Source: Eudromia elegans (lineage: Eukaryota > Chordata > Aves > Tinamiformes > Tinamidae). From it: a stretch of 64,000 nucleotides of DNA. Under the pieces are notes generated by a model. It saw nothing but the letters and a program-made list of their open reading frames with translations. It searched no databases and was not told the DNA's origin. Below, one piece after another: positions 1 through 19,633 of this stretch (the first letter of the stretch is position 1; each line of letters opens with the position of its first letter). The stretch lies in assembly GCA_003342815.1 (NCBI GenBank), contig PTEX01000024.1, positions 1,493,159 to 1,557,158 of the forward strand. The letters run 5' to 3'. The position numbers and the translations under genes were made by a program.

Positions 1-2298
<2,298 letters not shown>

Positions 2299-2386
2299 GT
2301 CTCCATTTGTCAGCGTGACAGAATATTCACTGCTGAAGAACAACATTGTTCAACTGTGCCTGGAACTAACGACCATTGTGCAACAG
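2299..2386 (+). CDS. CNK exon 2: CRIC region
   Basis: One nt plus 29 codons: SPFVSVTEYSLLKNN followed by IVQLCLELTTIVQQ. The second half is identical to CNKSR2 as I recall it apart from I/V swaps, but the first half (VSVTEYSLLK versus AAVTDYSVTR) has about six changes, more than expected for CNKSR2 between vertebrates. The acceptor is TTTCTGACAG and the donor is GTAGGA. The phase joins exon 1 (AG+G, Arg) and ends at a codon boundary. Confidence 0.95.
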
Positions 2387-4912
2387 GTAGGAATGCTTTA
2401 TCTTCTGGTCAAGTCCTCTTCACATTGCTGCTGAAACATCACAATAGTAAAAACATTGTTTTCACTTCCTGAGCAAAATTGCATGAGTTATCTGTTAATT
2501 ACGTTTGCTCTTTCTCTGGGAGCAATGGGAAGATTTTTGGACTCCATCTGCCCTCACATGCCTGCACAGATTGAAGGGTACCGTGTAGGTAAAAGTAGTC
2601 GTCTTCTGAATAGACAGTCTGATGTTGAAAGTCTATCACCATGAAGGTATTAAAAGAAAAAGCCACAGTAGCAAATAGCTTAATTACTACCATCAATTTA
2701 TTACAGATTAAAATATGACTGATGGAAAATCTTTCAGGGTCTAGTTCTAACACCTACAGATTCTTTTCAAGCCTGGACTATGGTTTCTTTCCTTAAAGAG
2801 GAGCGCAGCCAGTTGGAAGTTACATAAAAACTGTGTAGAGACTAACAAGAAATATTCATAGCAGTACATGAATCAAATCTGCAGCAAACATGAGTACTAT
2901 TATTACTGCCATTCACTACCCAGTGGTAGTATAGTACACCACAGATATGTAAAATTAATTTCTCTTGTTTTCTAGTGCTATATAGTATATGTGTAATGTC
3001 AGTCTTTGACAGTGTCTGCCCCCTGAAAAAAGACAAGAGGTGCCTAAATGGAAACTAGTTTAGTAAATATTTATGGTAAGTTTCTCTCCTTGTGGTTAGA
3101 TGAAAATGTGGTAAGGTAAAATAGTGTTATTGGAGCAAGTGGAGAGCTTAGAGGAGAGCAGGTATTGAAATAAAATGAAAGAGGAGGATAAAGGTAGTGC
3201 TGGAGGAAATGAAGCAAGAAAAAAGATAAGCTAACCCTGTAGTTTTGTAAGCACATTGAACTGGCACTGCCTTCAAAAGAAATGTGTCCACTGCCTGTTT
3301 CTACCCTGTGCCGGCCCAGTTCTTGCACCCTCACAGAGAACCAATCACAGAACTCACTTAAATTCAAAAGACTTCCTGGAGTAGTATGTTTATGTGAGCT
3401 TTCAGCATTTTTTTTCTCAATTTATTTTTAGTTCTTTCAAAAAACAAACAAACAAAAAGAACCAAAAAGGCAGCCAGATGCATTGGTCCTGGCCTTAACT
3501 GCTTGCATTTTTGCCATTATTATTGCAATATTCAGCTTTCTTTTCTTTCAGAGATATTGATGTATGCTATGTGCTTCATGCATTTTTGCAGTGTAAAGCA
3601 AAGATCCTTTTTCTCTCCATGTTTTATAAACTCCTTTATAGGCATTTTATTTACATATTTTTATGATCGCATTGTAAGAGAAAATTTAACATGGGGCTAT
3701 TTTTGATTTACAGACTAAGCAAAACAAACTTGTCTATAGTGTTCTAAGCTTGCCCTCGGATTCTGCCCTGCAGCATTTCGTGAGTTCTGATATCCCCCTA
3801 TGGTCTAGGTGAAAATCTTTGCAAGTTTGGATTGTCTTCTTTTCTTCATTCATTCAACTGCTTTTGGTAGAAGAGATTCTGTTCTCCTCCGTCACTATCT
3901 GCTCGACTCTTTTTTTTTTCCTCAGCTCTGCAACTCTGCAACCCTTCAAAATCTTTAGCAGAAACTCCAAGATGTTTCAAAGTGAAAAATATTTATTTAG
4001 TTTTTCAGGTGACTCACAAATGGAGTCAAGTTTGGGCTTTTAGCACCAAAAAGAGCAGATAAAACCAAATGCTTCAATCTTTAAATCCAACAATAGGGAG
4101 ACAGATTTGCTGTTCCTAAATGTGAGGAAAATTGATCTTCATGTGTGAAAGCAAAGATGTCTCACCTAAACTAGAACTGCAGTCTTAGATGTGGCCAAAA
4201 ATACAAATTGAAAGGCGTAACAATTAGAAACCTGAATCCTTTCAGATATTGTTTATGATTTGCTTTACAAATAATGTGATTTTTTACATGTCTAGTTTAG
4301 AGCAAAAGTAACACTCATGGCCATGTATTTGGGAAATTCAGTGACAAACCTCTTCAGTCTTAAAATCTATTTTGTGCAAAATGAACATGCTCTGTGTATA
4401 TACCTTGCAGCTGGCACTCAGAGTGAAATTATTTCTACATGGGGACATGGTGTCAGTTCTGGTAACGCCAGTGCTTAATATCCTTGTGGGTTTTCTCACT
4501 AGGATGTACTGTTTGCATCTGCGTGACATAATCTTAATATGCAGAAGTTTTTTTGATTAGATTTTCTGTGTGAGAATGAAAATGAGAGCATTTATTAAAA
4601 AAAAGAAATACATGAATTACAATGTTGTATATTATTATTCCCATAGCATGTAAGTGCTATGATGTATAGGCAACTGACTATACCTCTGTGGGTTGTATCT
4701 TATGCCAGTTTTAGGAGTATTAATCTCTAGTTTTAGAGATTTTAGTATCTGTCCTTTGGAATCTATTTACTTAGTTCTCTTATCCGTCATCATCTCCTCC
4801 TCACTAGAAAAAGCAGGGAAACTATAAAAGAATATTGGTATGTGTAAAACTGCAGAAGCATTGAGGCATCCCAATTTTGAGGTAAGCTCTTCCACCAGGA
4901 TGTGCTGATGGG

Positions 4913-4939
<27 letters not shown>
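4913..4939. repeat. Poly-A run (27 A)
   Basis: An uninterrupted run of 27 adenines in intron 2. No retroposed body is recognisable upstream of it, so I take it as a simple repeat and not a SINE or LINE tail. Confidence 0.9.
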
Positions 4940-4944
<5 letters not shown>

Positions 4945-7382
4945 GATTTTAGATCAGGAATTGAGTTTTACAAATGTTCAGGTTTTCCACTGACTTAGTT
5001 TCAAAGTATAATAGCTCTACCTTTGAGACAGACTATATCTCTCCTTTTGGATCAGTGAATGAATCCATGGAAGGAACCTCCCTGAATTCTGATTAGGTTA
5101 AGTTCTAGAGCAAGACCACATCCGAGGAACAGTAACTACAGTGACTGGGGCAGAATAGGATTTAAATTTAGCTTTTATAACATATCCGTTGTTTAAGTGT
5201 TCCTTCCTTTTATGTGAAGAGGAGGTCACCAGTTCTAGAAGTGATTTTTTTTTTCTGATTGGTTTTTTTTTCTGATATATTTAAGATGTTCAAAGGCTGT
5301 GATAGAGTCTTTGATACGTGCACTAAACTGCAAGGACAAACATCCCTTAAACAAAACTTTGTCTATATCTTATCAAAGAACATCATCACATCTCGGGCTA
5401 AGTTATTTCCAACAAAAGGCTAGCCCTTCTGCTTCTTCTCTTCATTCATGCTGGAATAGTCCTATTGAGATAAACTTAGAGAAGATATCATAGATTTTAT
5501 CGTGTTTATTGTAGTTTAGTTAAATAATTTGTCATTAGGATGAAGTATATCTTTTAAAAGGCTGCCTAGTTTAGATTCCAACTGATGCAGAGTTTTGATG
5601 TCCCTTACTTTGAAATTAGCCCTGCCTTGAGCAGGTGGTCTGACGAGATAACCCCAGAAGTCCCCTGCACCTGAATCGCTCTGTGATTCAGCAGTTACCT
5701 TCCTTGTTAAAAACATGGGTGCTATTTTCAGTAGGAACTTTGCAGACTTCAGCTGTCAGCCCCTGATCTTGTTTTGCCTGGATCTGCTAAAGAATATTTT
5801 GCCATCCAACTTCTGTTCTCTGTTTTCTAAATATAGGTTGTGGTCAAGTCCTTTCCTTAATTAAACTTAGTAAAGTGAGTTAGTGTATTTTCCAGTCAAC
5901 ATTTAACTAATATGAAGTAACCTCATTTTTTCATGTGTGAATTCCAAAAGTGTATCTAATGTTACATAAATAGGAAATAAAACTTTCTTATATCTGCAGT
6001 TCGAAGACTACAGTAGCTCCTTATTGCAGTGTCACATAGGGAAACGGGCAACCACGAAGTTTAAATTTTCTTCAGAGTTTCTCTTTTATCTGGTCTTTTA
6101 GTGGTTAGCACATGCTGTTTTGTTGCAATAAATTACTGTACTAAATATGTTACATGTACTTACACGTTTTAGTTAACTGTCCTTGCAATTTGTCATAAAT
6201 TAGTCTTTGATTTGATTGGGTTTTGCATACGTTTTTGGTAGTACTTGCATTTTTTCTTTCAAAATAATTGTCTAAATGTCTAAAATTATAAAGAGAGTGT
6301 TGGTGAGCATAAGTCCTGCTCATCTTTTCCCTTTATGAGTTTTTAAAAACGTGGTTTTACCATATCACAAATGCCAAAGTGTATAGTGCCCGTGAAAGGA
6401 CGTTCGTGCAATGCATAAACTGGCTTGAAGGCAGGGCTGTCGCTGTTACTGTTTTGTACTTTTTGGACATTACCATTTTACACTGCAGAAATCGACTTTA
6501 GCTTCTTTTTGCTTTTTCCAAGATTTTAAAATATAATATATAATTTAAAATATAATATCATCTGCCAACAGAATATTGGGAAAGAGTACAACTGTAACTA
6601 TTATTTATTTTCTACGAAAAAAATGGACTAAGATTCTATAAATGTTAATCCTTTAAGTTTTTTAATGAGATCCCTAGTGCATTGCTATGTATCAGAAATA
6701 AATAAATCAGAAGAATATTGTGACCTATATATATCTTAATATTTTAGCACAATATTGCAAGTGCTTTTAACTTCTCCTTTAAACTAGACTGAGGTAATTT
6801 TAAAAAAGTCCATGTCCATATACTTTGGAAGGAATTCCAAAACCATTTTTAATGCTAATGTAAACTTAAATATGCAACATAAACAGAGCAAAAATTAGTT
6901 CTGCTCTACAGAACAGTACAGTTCAGCTTTCCTATATGTAAATCTTCTATTCTTTGACCTGAGTAATTAAGTGTATTCAAGATGAAGCTCACACTGTACT
7001 TCTGACACACAAATTAAAGGCATAATTTAGAAAAGAGCATTAGCTGGCAAGTCAAGCTGTAAGCCCTGCTGTGGTCATTCTGTTCTCTTGGTACTTGGAG
7101 GGTTAAAGGGGGATGGTGGATATGCTGCTTCAAGTGGGTTAAACTGGTAGGGAAAACTGCCCTAGGCCTCGCTATCCAAACTAATTCATTTTTTGTGTGT
7201 ATGTGCTGTAGAAAATGACAATATGAAATATCAAAGGCCTGCTTTACCATGAAACACGAATATAAATTCTTCTCTGCACTGCAATCTTCTAATTTGAGTA
7301 TTCTGTGCTTTTAAAAAATGTGTTCACTAACAAATTGATTTCTGTATTAAAATGCCAATCTTTCAAATGAAATGTAATGCTT

Positions 7383-7690
7383 GGGGCTGCGGGTGAGTTT
7401 GTCACCCTCTGCTCCTGCCCTTTGCACTGGGGTGAATGGCTCGAGAGCCTTGGGCCCAGCCGGAGGACAAGGTCCTCCGAAGAGCACCCAAGGGAGCAGT
7501 GGGCAGCGCAGGGACAGGCCCAGGCAGGTGCACAGCGCTGGCCTCCGCCGAGCCTGAGGGGGGCACAGAGCCGGGCGGCCTCCAGAGCGAGCACGGCGTG
7601 GGCGCCGCACCGTTCCACGCACCTCCGAGCCCCCCATCGGTTCACAGGCAGCGCCACCCAATTAATGCCCAAGGAGAGGAAGTCCTGAGT
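7383..7690. other. GC-rich block upstream of the CpG island
   Basis: About 300 bases of GC-rich DNA with scattered CpGs inside an AT-rich intron, densest near 7545-7640 (GCCGGGCGG, GGCGTGGGCGCCGC). It is separated from the main CpG island by about 350 bases of ordinary sequence. It could be a shore or distal part of the same regulatory block. Open frames cross it on both strands but none has recognisable protein similarity or matching splice phase. Confidence 0.5.
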
Positions 7691-8039
7691 CATGGAGGGA
7701 ATCTGGAGATGCTTTAGAGGAACTTTTCAGGTCTATCTGTAAATTAGGTTTTACACAAGGGCAAAAGGCAGCAGATTTTTCCTTCTCATATCCCGTTTCT
7801 GAAAACATTTAGCCTTTCCCTGTAGAACCTTTTTTTCCCCAGCCTATTTTCAATCCTAATTTGTGAAATGCTGTGCGATTTCCCCACTCCAGTTTTCTGT
7901 CTCTAAGTATTAGGCTGTAAGCTACCTGTGCAAGCAGGCCTTACAGATAAAACTCCAGGGATAAATCCCAGGTATTTGGCAGGGCATCTGCCCTGCCATG
8001 CCCTGCCTCGCAGTCCCCTGGAGGGTGTTTGGGGGCCTT

Positions 8040-8256
8040 GACCCGCGCACAGACCTTTGTAAAACCTTCCTTCGTGCTCGAAAGTACCCGCCACCCGCCT
8101 GCCCTCACCGCCGCCGTTCAACCAGCCAGGACCGGCGGCGCGGCGCGCTCTGCGCATGCGCGCGCGGCGCCCGCCGCGAAGCTTCTGGAGCCGCGGCGCG
8201 GCGGCGTGTGCGCATGCGTGGCGGGGGAGCGCGGCTGGCGCGGCGCGGGATTTGAG
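8040..8256. promoter_or_regulatory. Intronic CpG island with two NRF1-type palindromes
   Basis: Roughly 215 bases extremely rich in CG dinucleotides in an otherwise CpG-poor intron; the core is 8100-8250. Two near-perfect NRF1 consensus sites (GCGCATGC core) lie at 8151-8161 (TGCGCATGCGC) and 8208-8220 (GTGCGCATGCGTG), about 58 bases apart. NRF1 sites in unmethylated CpG islands are a known mark of vertebrate TATA-less promoters. Its position 0.7 kb before exon 3 suggests an alternative or internal promoter of the CNK gene, or a bidirectional or antisense non-coding promoter. No first exon can be defined from sequence alone. Confidence 0.7.
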
Positions 8257-8985
8257 GTTTAAATTGATCATTAGCAAGGTTTTAACATGGAAAGGTGGAA
8301 TGGAATGATGTTTAAGCAATTCAAATTTAAATAACCTGCTTTGCTGCGCAAGTTCCTATGGGGAGCAAGTCTATGTGTTTTCCTGTGGAGCTGTGAATGT
8401 GGCTTGAGAAGTGCAAGAGGATTAGAGAAGTTCTCCCAAGAACGGGGCTAGATTCGCGTCTTATCCGTTGTGGTTGGAATAGTCAGGGCCTTGAAACGAC
8501 AGGCGGAGTGAAATGAGGTGACAGTGTGGGCACACCGTGTTTGATGTTTCTGTAGCTAGCGTTGGGTTTGTTGTCTTCCCTTGCGTGTTTTATAGGAAAC
8601 AAACCCAAAAGGATGACTTGTGATGGTGGGTGTGAAGCAGCTGCCCTCGCCACATGCACAGAATTCCTGTCACAGAATTCCTGACTTGCCTGATTAATGC
8701 TTCATAGTAGTTTTTTTCTCACTATCATAAATCTGTTCCTTTTCCTCCTTTACACTAGTGTTGCTACTAGTCTTTTTGTTCCATTAATTGGAAGGATTAA
8801 ATAGCCACAAGTTTCCCAAAAGTATAAAAATGACATTTTGAATGGGACAAAAAAACAGGGGATTATTTATTTTTTTACAGATACATGCCTAAATATATGA
8901 GAGAAACTTAGCAGCGTAAAGCATTCTTTTCTTAATAGGAAATTGATACTGACGTGTGTTAATTTTTTGCTCTATTTTATTACAG

Positions 8986-9027
8986 GATTGTACAGTGTAT
9001 GAAACAGAAAATAAAATTCTTCATGTG
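8986..9027 (+). CDS. CNK exon 3: CRIC region, 14-codon exon
   Basis: Encodes DCTVYETENKILHV, identical to CNKSR2 as I recall it, in phase 0 at both ends. The acceptor is TTTTATTACAG and the donor is GTAAGT. It is a short symmetrical exon, so skipping it would keep the frame. It is the first exon downstream of the intronic CpG island and holds no ATG. Confidence 0.95.
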
Positions 9028-12000
9028 GTAAGTAATACATATAATTTGCTGTGGTACTTTCTTATTTCTATCCCATAGCAGATACAGAAACTCTTTTAAA
9101 AGCTACTGTAGGACAATAAAGTTTCTTGTTACTTGATACAACTAGCAGTGAATAGCATCAGTTGCTAATAGCTGCAATGGTCACAAATAAGATGAAGTAG
9201 TTAATAATATGTAAAATTTATTTCCCAGATCAGCATGAAGAGAGAGAAATCAGCTTGTATGATCCCCTATCCTGTGAAACTGCCTGCTGCTAGCCAGGTT
9301 AACTAATGCTCATGTTGTCTGGGCTTAACACTCCTAAATGTGTGTGGGGTTTTTTTTTTTTTTTCATCAATAGAAAGAGGTGGAGACACGCAATATTTGT
9401 TAAAAAAGATAATTCTTGAGATAGTGTAGCTTACCCTATTTCTCTGAGGCTTAGGGAAAATGGTTTAATTTGCGGAAGGAACCATTCCTGCAAAGCTTAT
9501 ATTCTCTTTCCTGAATTGGAAGCAATTCAAATTTAAGGCTTAAGAATCAGCTTTCTTCAGGCATTTCCATAACCTATGTTTGTTTTATATTAGCAGGCAA
9601 GACCAGATACGCCTTGTCATTCTCTACTGCTACGCGGTTCCCTAGAGTGGTGCTCTGTTATATGTGCAGTTAATTAGAAATACTTAGTTATTGTTTTGGG
9701 GTTATTTAGAAGCTTCTCAGTACTCTGAGATGGCACATTGTATGCTGTATTGCTGGCATGGAATCCCAGCAATTCTTCCATCTGAAACATTATGTAGTTT
9801 CCCTGGTTGTCAACACAGCCTCCTCTGAACGCTGATTTTAGTACTCAAAAATAATAGTGACTCAAAAGAGATGGAAGAATCTCATGCAAAGTTATTGATT
9901 AGATATTGGTCTTTAGGTGCAAGACTGCAGGCTTCCTATTTTCGTAATACTGGCAGAGAAAAAACACTGAGATGGAGTTAAATCCTGTGTTTAAAGTGAG
10001 CTCTCAGAGGATTTATAAGTTCAGATAAGCTTTTGACAAGCTCTAACCTAGTGCTTGATTTTTTTTAAAACCCTTTTACACATATTCTACTTCCAGCAGG
10101 GATTAAAATACGTACTAAATCATTGATGTACTCCTAAATTCAAAAAGTGTGCAGTGACTTTTATGAAAAAAAAGAAAAAAACTTGCTATTGCAAATCAGC
10201 TCTGGAATAAAGAATTCTAAAAGCACCTGAAATCTTGTGGGATTTGGCAAGTGTGGGTGTGCGTCTGCAAACAACATGTGTGCAAACACAGACCTCTTGA
10301 TCCATGACTTTTGCTGTATATATCTTCTAGATAAACATCTGTAGCAGGACTGTTATTTTTAGCCTTTCTCACTGTCCCGGATAGAAGGCTGAAGAGACAG
10401 AAGAGAAAAAAGCGACATTCCGTTGAAGTGTTCTGTTGGCTTCGCCACACTTCCACTTCTGAGTGGTAGTCTAGACTGTAGCCTGAGTGCATCCTGTGGA
10501 GCTACCTGATGCAGAGCATCCAGGCTCAGAGAATCAGCTTGTTAAGTCTTTACCATCTAATTGTAGGGAAGTGAGAAGGATCACCATTATATCTGCCTTG
10601 TTTAACATCATCTGCCTCTTTTTCCGTATTTCCCAGCAGATTTGTTACATCCAGTCAAAAGCAACGCTCCATGTGTTGCTTTTAAATAATCCAGGATCAG
10701 TTGTTTCTCTATCAAAATCAACTACTACTGTTTTCTACTGCGTGACTTCCCAGCCTTTTAGCAGATTCCATCACTTCTGCAACCTTTTGCTCTTTTAAAT
10801 CACGAGTCAAGTGCTGATTCCTATCCAGAATCAAGCACAGGAAAAGTCTTTGGGAGTAATATGTCAAAAATTGGACTCTAGGATTGATTGTCTCTCAACT
10901 GTTTGAAGATGAGTATATTCCTCCTTGCCTTACCTTGACCTGTCAAATCACGTCAGTAATATATTCCTTGGGATTTATGCTCTTGAATTAAAACTGAACA
11001 GAATTCTGTCACTACTTACGGTCATATAAAATGAGGCTAGAGGTGTTTGCAAGATCTTATTGAGTGCTTTAGAGTCATTTATAGTTGAAAGACAGTAGAG
11101 GACTTGGGATGAGAAAGTAGAACCAGTCCATTGTGGTTAGCAGGTGCATTATATCTTAGTGTAAATGGTCTTAGATTAAAAATTTTATTGTGGACCAAAA
11201 GTGAAAAGTATATATGGATCCGATATTTTATTGTTAATTCAATAAAATGAAGGCAAGAACCATTGCTAGTCACCTACATACGAATAATCCAAAATTTTTA
11301 ATTAAAAAGGCAAGGGGGAATTACTAAGGTGGTTAAAATACCTGCAGACCTTATTATATTCTAGTTAGCCATCCCTTTTAGCTAAGGTTCTTCCTGTCAT
11401 GGGGTTTCAGTGGCTAGTGAGTGGCTGGGTGAGAGGGCTGGGGATGCTCACAGTACGGTGAGATTCCTTCAGAGAGAGGGTAGTATTGATGTTGTTGGTT
11501 TCTTACATTCTTTCCTTGGATTTGGTGTTTTTTTTAGGGTTAGTTTGTGCTTGGCTTTTTGGTGTGCTACTTTTTTATTAATCTGCAACTCATTATTGTG
11601 CTACAGTTTTCACTTGCTCGTAGACACTTGCTGCATTTCTGCCATATCTGGTATGGATTTTTATTTGTATGGATTATTATCACATTTAGTAAAGGATAAT
11701 GAGATTAAACAAATTCCAGGGATTAGGGTTAGTGAATAAGGTCTGTGCTTGACAATAGGACCCCTGATGACCTTGCAGCCTGTGTTTTTTTGATAGTAAT
11801 AACACCATCTAGGTACAGTGCTACAAGGCTGCAGTAGGAGTTCTGAATTGGGAAGACAGATGAGTCAGTTTAAATTTTTAAATGTCATATAGAGTTTTAT
11901 TTTTAAAATAAAGACGAAAGGTCAGGAATGAGATATTTACAGGAGAGAGAAGGACTTGTAAAGTGATGTTGACTTTTCTCTCTGGTTACATGAGAGACTT

Positions 12001-14494
12001 GGTGAAGTGCATATTTATTTGGAGGAGGGTCACAGTAGTCAGTTGGTGCTCAGGTGACGTGATGGCGAGTGCAGAGATCCCTTCTCTTACTAGTCATATA
12101 GGTAGGTTGTGTCTAGTCAACGGCCTGAGTGTAACAGGAAAGATAAATTATGGAGGAGAAACCTTCAACATCACTTAACAGACATCACAGAGCACCCCTG
12201 AGAATCAGGATTCCTTGTGTGGGTGTCTGCTCAGCGGTATCAGTTCTTCTTACTAATACAGTACACTTCAGCATTTAAAAATAACATGGTAGTAGCTTCC
12301 TTTCACTTCTATAAATACAGATGATTGTTCTCTGCTAGCTGTAGTACAAACATAATAGTTTCTGTCACATTAAAAATACTTCTGTGACATATTAGCTTGC
12401 ATGAATTGCTTGAGACTTCATAGAGATTCTGTTCTTGTTGTGGCTCATTGAGAGAAATACGATAAAATAATTTAGATCCTGAGTAGGCTGTAAGGCTTAT
12501 AAAGAATCCTTCTGCAGCAGGTACTGAACTTAGTGAAGAACCCATTTTTGTTTGGAGCATTTTATCACAGTTGTCCTAAGTGTGGTGATACTGCGCCACC
12601 TGCAGAGAACCTGCTTGGGTTCTCTCATTTTAGAATTGGTGCCCAGCAGTCTTTGGTCCTCTCTTAACTTGTTTTTTATGCAAAAATGTTTGAACATCAG
12701 TTAATGTACCTTCTCATATTGCTAGTGCTAAATCTAGCAATGTTTCTTGTCTCTATGGTATGTGTAAGTCCTCCTCAAATGTTCCCACCTATATAATCTT
12801 AGTCTTTGCATTATTTATAAATTGTGTCAGGCCACTCTCATATCTACTCAACTATGTTTAGGCTGAAATTTTTAAGTATTCCAGTATGTTATTCTTGAAT
12901 ATCATCTTGATGCTAAAATCCTACATAGATTTTAATTACATCTCTGAATCTTGGCAAGATCTTAAAAAATACATATAATTTTGCTTGAGAGAATGCTTCT
13001 TTGCAGTTTATTTTGTTCCAAAGTGTACTTACTGCAAAAGTATTTACATGTCATAACAGTAAAGTGTTCCCTCCAAAACCAGAAAGTGTTCTCTGAAATT
13101 CAGTCTGGGCACATATTAAAAATGTGAAGGGGTAGGAAAATTTGAAATCATAATTGAATTTTTATGCAACTCTAATTGAAAAACTAAAAGAGAACATAGG
13201 CACAAAGCCGTGGGTTTATGTGTAAAATAACAGTAAAGTGCATTCTTGAGCTGGTTTCCATATCCCTGGTAAGCAAAAATACCTGAAGTATTGTTTAAGG
13301 GTTTTGTTCCAAAATCAAAATTACTAGGAATACTTCTGTTATTTTGTTGACATCTAGATGCAACTGTGCATGTCTGACTGTGATACTTGGCGTCTTGTAG
13401 CTGATACAAAAATATATCGGCAACATCTCCAGTACTTCAAATTTGCACTTGAATTTCCAGATGAGTAAATAAACACTGAGGGAGAGTATAATCTATAAAT
13501 TCAGTCAGTTAATTTATTCACTGTGAGGACTTTATTTGTTTAACTTGCATGGATAGTGTCAAATGAGATATTTGAAATCCTTGTTCTTTTAAAACTGTGT
13601 GAAATAAAATTTCTCTTAAGGGATTTCACTACCGTTTGCTGTAATTAGGGAGAATGACAGTGTAGCCCCTGAAGGAAAATAAATGCATACAGCATAATTT
13701 CAACCAGAAGACCATTCTGAGATTCATTTAAATGAATAGCTTCAGATTAGGATCATATATTTTGAGACCTACTCTTTTTTGAAGGAGCTGTTTAAGCAAC
13801 ACATGCAAACTTGGCAATAAATCTTTCCACATGAAGATTCTCTTAAGAGTCTGGAGCAGTTTCTGGTGCATGGATGTTCTGTTGGGCTTTGATGAATTAG
13901 TTTAATCTGTCTGCATCATTGTTACCATCCATGAAATAGAGTTGCTACTTCAGAGCAGTTTTGTGGCATTACCATTATAAGATCCTTACCTAAAAAGCAG
14001 TATAACATAGAATAATTATTATGTAATTACAGTGGTTTAGAATATTCACTAAAGGGGGGATTTGAAAGTTGCATGAGAATTTTACTTAAACGGAAAATGG
14101 GATAACTAAGATACTTTTCTGTCAGTCTTATTTTAAGCAGAATTCACTCCATGCTATCAATGATATTATGATTGCTATCAATATTTGATAACCAAAAAAG
14201 AAAAGTTTAATACAAGTTTTACGATTTCCATTCCATTTCATTCAGTGATATATTTTAAAGACAGTGAAATGCTTTGGATAAAATATCTGTACATGCATGT
14301 AGTGCATTATTCTGACATAAACAGATTCTTTTTAACATCTTGTTCTTGACTTTTATATACAGCACAACTTAGAGCTCAGCAGTTTTTATTTTTCGTATTT
14401 CTAAGAACTAAAATACATAGCTCTCAAAATATGAACATTTATTTGCAAATACTTTTAATTAATATGAGAAATGATGTTGTCTTTTCTTTTGTAG
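9028..14494 (+). other. Intron 3
   Basis: A 5.5 kb AT-rich intron with a GTAAGT donor and a TTTTCTTTTGTAG acceptor. A T run of about 14 lies at 9351-9364. Open frames at 10217-10492 (-), 10487-10798 (+), 11410-11739 (+) and 13116-13409 (-) show no recognisable domain or exon boundary. No transposon was recognised. Confidence 0.65.
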
Positions 14495-18739
<4,245 letters not shown>

Positions 18740-18742
18740 TGA

Positions 18743-18943
<201 letters not shown>

Positions 18944-19594
18944 TAAATTCTGCTTTGCAGGCTTATCCTCATGTTAAAAAGATAATAATTCTTTTCAGCA
19001 GCTAACTGTGCCAAATTATGTTACTATTTGTGTCTTCTAAAATACCATGATCAACCTGATGCCCACCGAGCAAAATCACAAACTGAAAAACTAACATGCC
19101 CAGAAAGGTTAAGTCAAGTTTGCCTGTTTGTTGTCATACTCTTTATATAAGGAGATCCCAGAATATTTCATCTACAGTTCAGAGCAATTTTATTGATTAA
19201 AAGTCTAAGACTTTTTGTTATGGTTTGGCCAGCTGGTTTAACCTTTTCTCTTTAAACAAGTTCTCTTCAATCTGCATTCTCTTTAATCTGGGATTTGTCT
19301 TTAAAATGCAGAAGTGCTGTAACAGCCATGTAGTTTAAGTAATCTTGGTTGAATAGGGAGAAAGCATGCAAGATGAGATTAAAATGTTAGGAATCTGTAG
19401 GGTTTTGCTTTTTTACCTTCTTGAATTCAGATTTAATTTTAAGAGATGAACAATTTTATAAAGTCAGTGAGACCATTAAACTGTTTTCTGTCACATAAGT
19501 ACATGTATGCAGAAATGAATACTGAATTGAAGGTATTTGAGCATGTGTTTTGCATACTTTGAAATGTGCTGCTGTCAAATCTACAGGATATGTC

Positions 19595-19633
19595 CATTTT
19601 CTGTAGACATTTTTTGTAGACATTTTCTGTAGA
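19595..19633. repeat. 13-bp unit repeated three times
   Basis: Three tandem copies of CATTTTCTGTAGA (the middle one has one T in place of C). It is a small local tandem duplication in intron 6. Confidence 0.85.

Larger units (their letters stand above)
2387..8985 (+). other. Intron 2, holding a CpG island
   Basis: A 6.6 kb intron. Most of it is AT-rich and featureless, with a 27-base A run at 4913-4939. Between about 7.4 and 8.26 kb base composition changes sharply to GC-rich, with a dense CpG island described separately. A 14-base direct repeat (CACAGAATTCCTGT, then CACAGAATTCCTGA) lies near 8658-8685. Open frames at 7289-7717 and 7903-8319 overlap each other in several frames on both strands, as expected of GC-rich DNA poor in stops, and I do not call them genes. 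Confidence 0.75.

Noticed and set aside
7289-8319. Several overlapping open frames of 77-138 codons on both strands in the GC-rich part of intron 2
   Set aside because: They overlap each other in multiple frames, have Ala/Arg/Pro-rich low-complexity translations and no recognisable domain, as expected where stop codons are rare in GC-rich DNA.
11717-11733. Telomere-like GATTAGGGTTAG
   Set aside because: Fewer than two full TTAGGG units; expected by chance.
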